Notes under the pieces: model-generated | Database searches by the model: none | What the model was told of the DNA's origin: nothing | The model's input: only the letters and a program-made list of their open reading frames with translations | NCBI GenBank assembly: GCA_018715765.1 | Contig: DVKY01000011.1 | Span: forward strand, 1 to 64,000 | Reading direction: 5' to 3' | DNA length: 64,000 nucleotides | DNA from: Fimivicinus intestinavium | Lineage (GTDB): Bacteria; Bacillota; Clostridia; Oscillospirales; Acutalibacteraceae | Shown here: positions 63,200 through 64,000 of the stretch, one piece after another | Numbering within the stretch: position 1 is the first letter of the stretch | How the letters are laid out: the number at the start of each line of letters is the position of its first letter | Made by a program: the position numbers and the translations under genes

Positions 63200-63868
63200 T
63201 TACTTATTTTGAAGGCTCTTGAGTTTGGCGGCTAAAAATTCCATATTATCCTGAAACTGAGGTAAAAACGGTTCAGAGAAATCATAGGCAAAATAGTAAA
63301 AGCTGAGTGTCAATATCTCCGCTTCACGCAGTCGTGCTTTGGGAATCTCATGGAGCAGTTCCCCAATCAACGGAATACGCTTATCTTCCTCCCTGAAAAA
63401 GAGGCTATCTTCATCCTGCAGAAATCTCCGCTGCCATTCGCGGGCGGTCACATGGCCACCTCGAAAATGATGGAGCTGATCCAAACACAGTTCCCAGTCT
63501 GCGCTTCCGTCTGCTTTGAATTTCGGCGAGAATGGATAGATCCGGCAGGTAAAAGGCCGGGCTGCATAAACGGTACAGCGGTTATCCTGCAAAAAGGTGC
63601 AGACGCCGTTATTGGCTGTTTTCAGCACATAGACATAAAAACCGCGGGTCAGTTCTTTCAGTTCTGCAATACTCTCCAAAGTTTCCATCGGCTGAATCTT
63701 GACGCCTTCCTTTTGCAGGAAGTTAATCAGCCGGTAGGTGTCCAGCGGCGTTAAAAGAAGGCTGTCCCGGACATTTTTGCAGCAGGCGCCGCAGCCGGTG
63801 CAGGAAAAAACAATACGCTCCCGGGCGGTTACCTTTTGTATGTTTGAGAATTTCGGAAAAATAAACAT
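63200..63868 (-). CDS. YkgJ-family cysteine-cluster protein
   Basis: A 222-aa protein with Cys23, Cys26, Cys29 and Cys30 in CTGCGACCK and further cysteines in GVCTFLQDNRCTVY and FTCRIYPF, the pattern of the YkgJ/CxxCxxCC family, thought to bind zinc or Fe-S. The start at 63868 is preferred to the longer frame at 63946 because GGAGGG lies upstream and relatives begin there. It overlaps no neighbour; the next minus-strand gene starts 40 nt later. Function unknown; it may work with the DUF5131 protein. Confidence 0.8.
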   Translation of the reverse strand: MFIFPKFSNIQKVTARERIVFSCTGCGACCKNVRDSLLLTPLDTYRLINFLQKEGVKIQPMETLESIAELKELTRGFYVYVLKTANNGVCTFLQDNRCTVYAARPFTCRIYPFSPKFKADGSADWELCLDQLHHFRGGHVTAREWQRRFLQDEDSLFFREEDKRIPLIGELLHEIPKARLREAEILTLSFYYFAYDFSEPFLPQFQDNMEFLAAKLKSLQNK

Positions 63869-63869
63869 T

Positions 63870-64000
63870 TCACATCCCTCCGTGATATTTGCAGACGGCT
63901 CCGAAATAGTAAGGGGTTTTCGGATCAACCGTCCACAGGAATTCATCCATCGGAATCAGCTGGTTGACATCCAGGCAGACATAATCGTCGTTTTCATCCA
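63870..64000 (-). CDS. Partial minus-strand gene, 3' end only
   Basis: The last 42 residues of a protein whose 5' part lies beyond the window (YVCLDVNQLIPMDEFLWTVD, ending CKYHGGM before a TGA at 63870-63872). It stops one base before the YkgJ start, so the two are probably one operon. I do not recognise the family. Confidence 0.5.
   Translation of the reverse strand, partial: DENDDYVCLDVNQLIPMDEFLWTVDPKTPYYFGAVCKYHGGM

Noticed and set aside
1..64000. CRISPR array
   Set aside because: No regularly spaced repeats of CRISPR type anywhere; the only repeats seen are the short pairs near tRNA-Arg and by the integrase.

Overview
The window looks like a chromosomal segment of a low-to-mid GC Gram-positive anaerobe, most likely a gut Clostridia (Oscillospirales/Ruminococcaceae-like). 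The reasons are strong AGGAGG ribosome sites with many ATGA overlaps, SigA-consensus promoters, an RecD/PcfK/PcfJ/sigma-like gene set typical of Firmicutes integrative elements, and GPH-symporter/glycoside-phosphorylase catabolic operons. This taxonomic call is inference.

Left flank (1-4207), core chromosome: a possible structured RNA, repeats that may be an integration scar, tRNA-Arg(ACG) on the minus strand, then purA and guaA (adenylosuccinate and GMP synthesis). purA is driven by a perfect TTGACA-17-TATAAT promoter.

Integrative element, left part (4208-20034): it abuts the 3' end of guaA, a known integration hot spot. It has a minus-strand tyrosine integrase (with an apparent internal deletion) and an excisionase-like HTH gene. 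A long plus-strand operon follows from a second consensus promoter with an operator-like inverted repeat and a leader attenuator: small basic protein, YqaJ-type exonuclease, RecD-like helicase, hypothetical, CHC2 primase, PcfK, PcfJ, zinc-motif protein, M20/M28-like metallopeptidase and PAPS-reductase-like PP-loop protein. A ParM/ParR-like partition pair closes this part.

Cargo module 1 (20354-40290): a divergent AraC regulator and GPH symporter head a run of glycan genes: clan GH-A enzyme, GH94 phosphorylase, GH9, MFS transporter, sugar isomerase/epimerase, GH35-like enzyme, canonical GH3, domain-swapped GH3 and CE2-like esterase. A sigma-like/HTH gene pair of Tn916 type (40759-41324) separates it from module 2.

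Cargo module 2 (41618-61816): a paralogous AraC regulator, a lipoprotein and a paralogous GPH symporter are followed by GH2, GH43, GH78, GH1, GH43, domain-swapped GH3, a frameshifted GH39, an L-fucose/L-arabinose isomerase-like protein and a xylulokinase-like kinase. None of the glycosidases shows a signal peptide. The likely scheme is uptake of oligosaccharides by the symporters, intracellular trimming and phosphorolysis, then isomerase/kinase entry to the pentose phosphate pathway. Candidate substrates are decorated plant beta-glucan, xylan or rhamnose-containing glycans.

Right end (61986-64000): a minus-strand run of mobile-element-type genes (a degenerate small ORF, DUF5131, YkgJ family, and a partial gene running off the window). 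The glycan cargo therefore appears to sit inside a larger mobile element whose right end is not in view.
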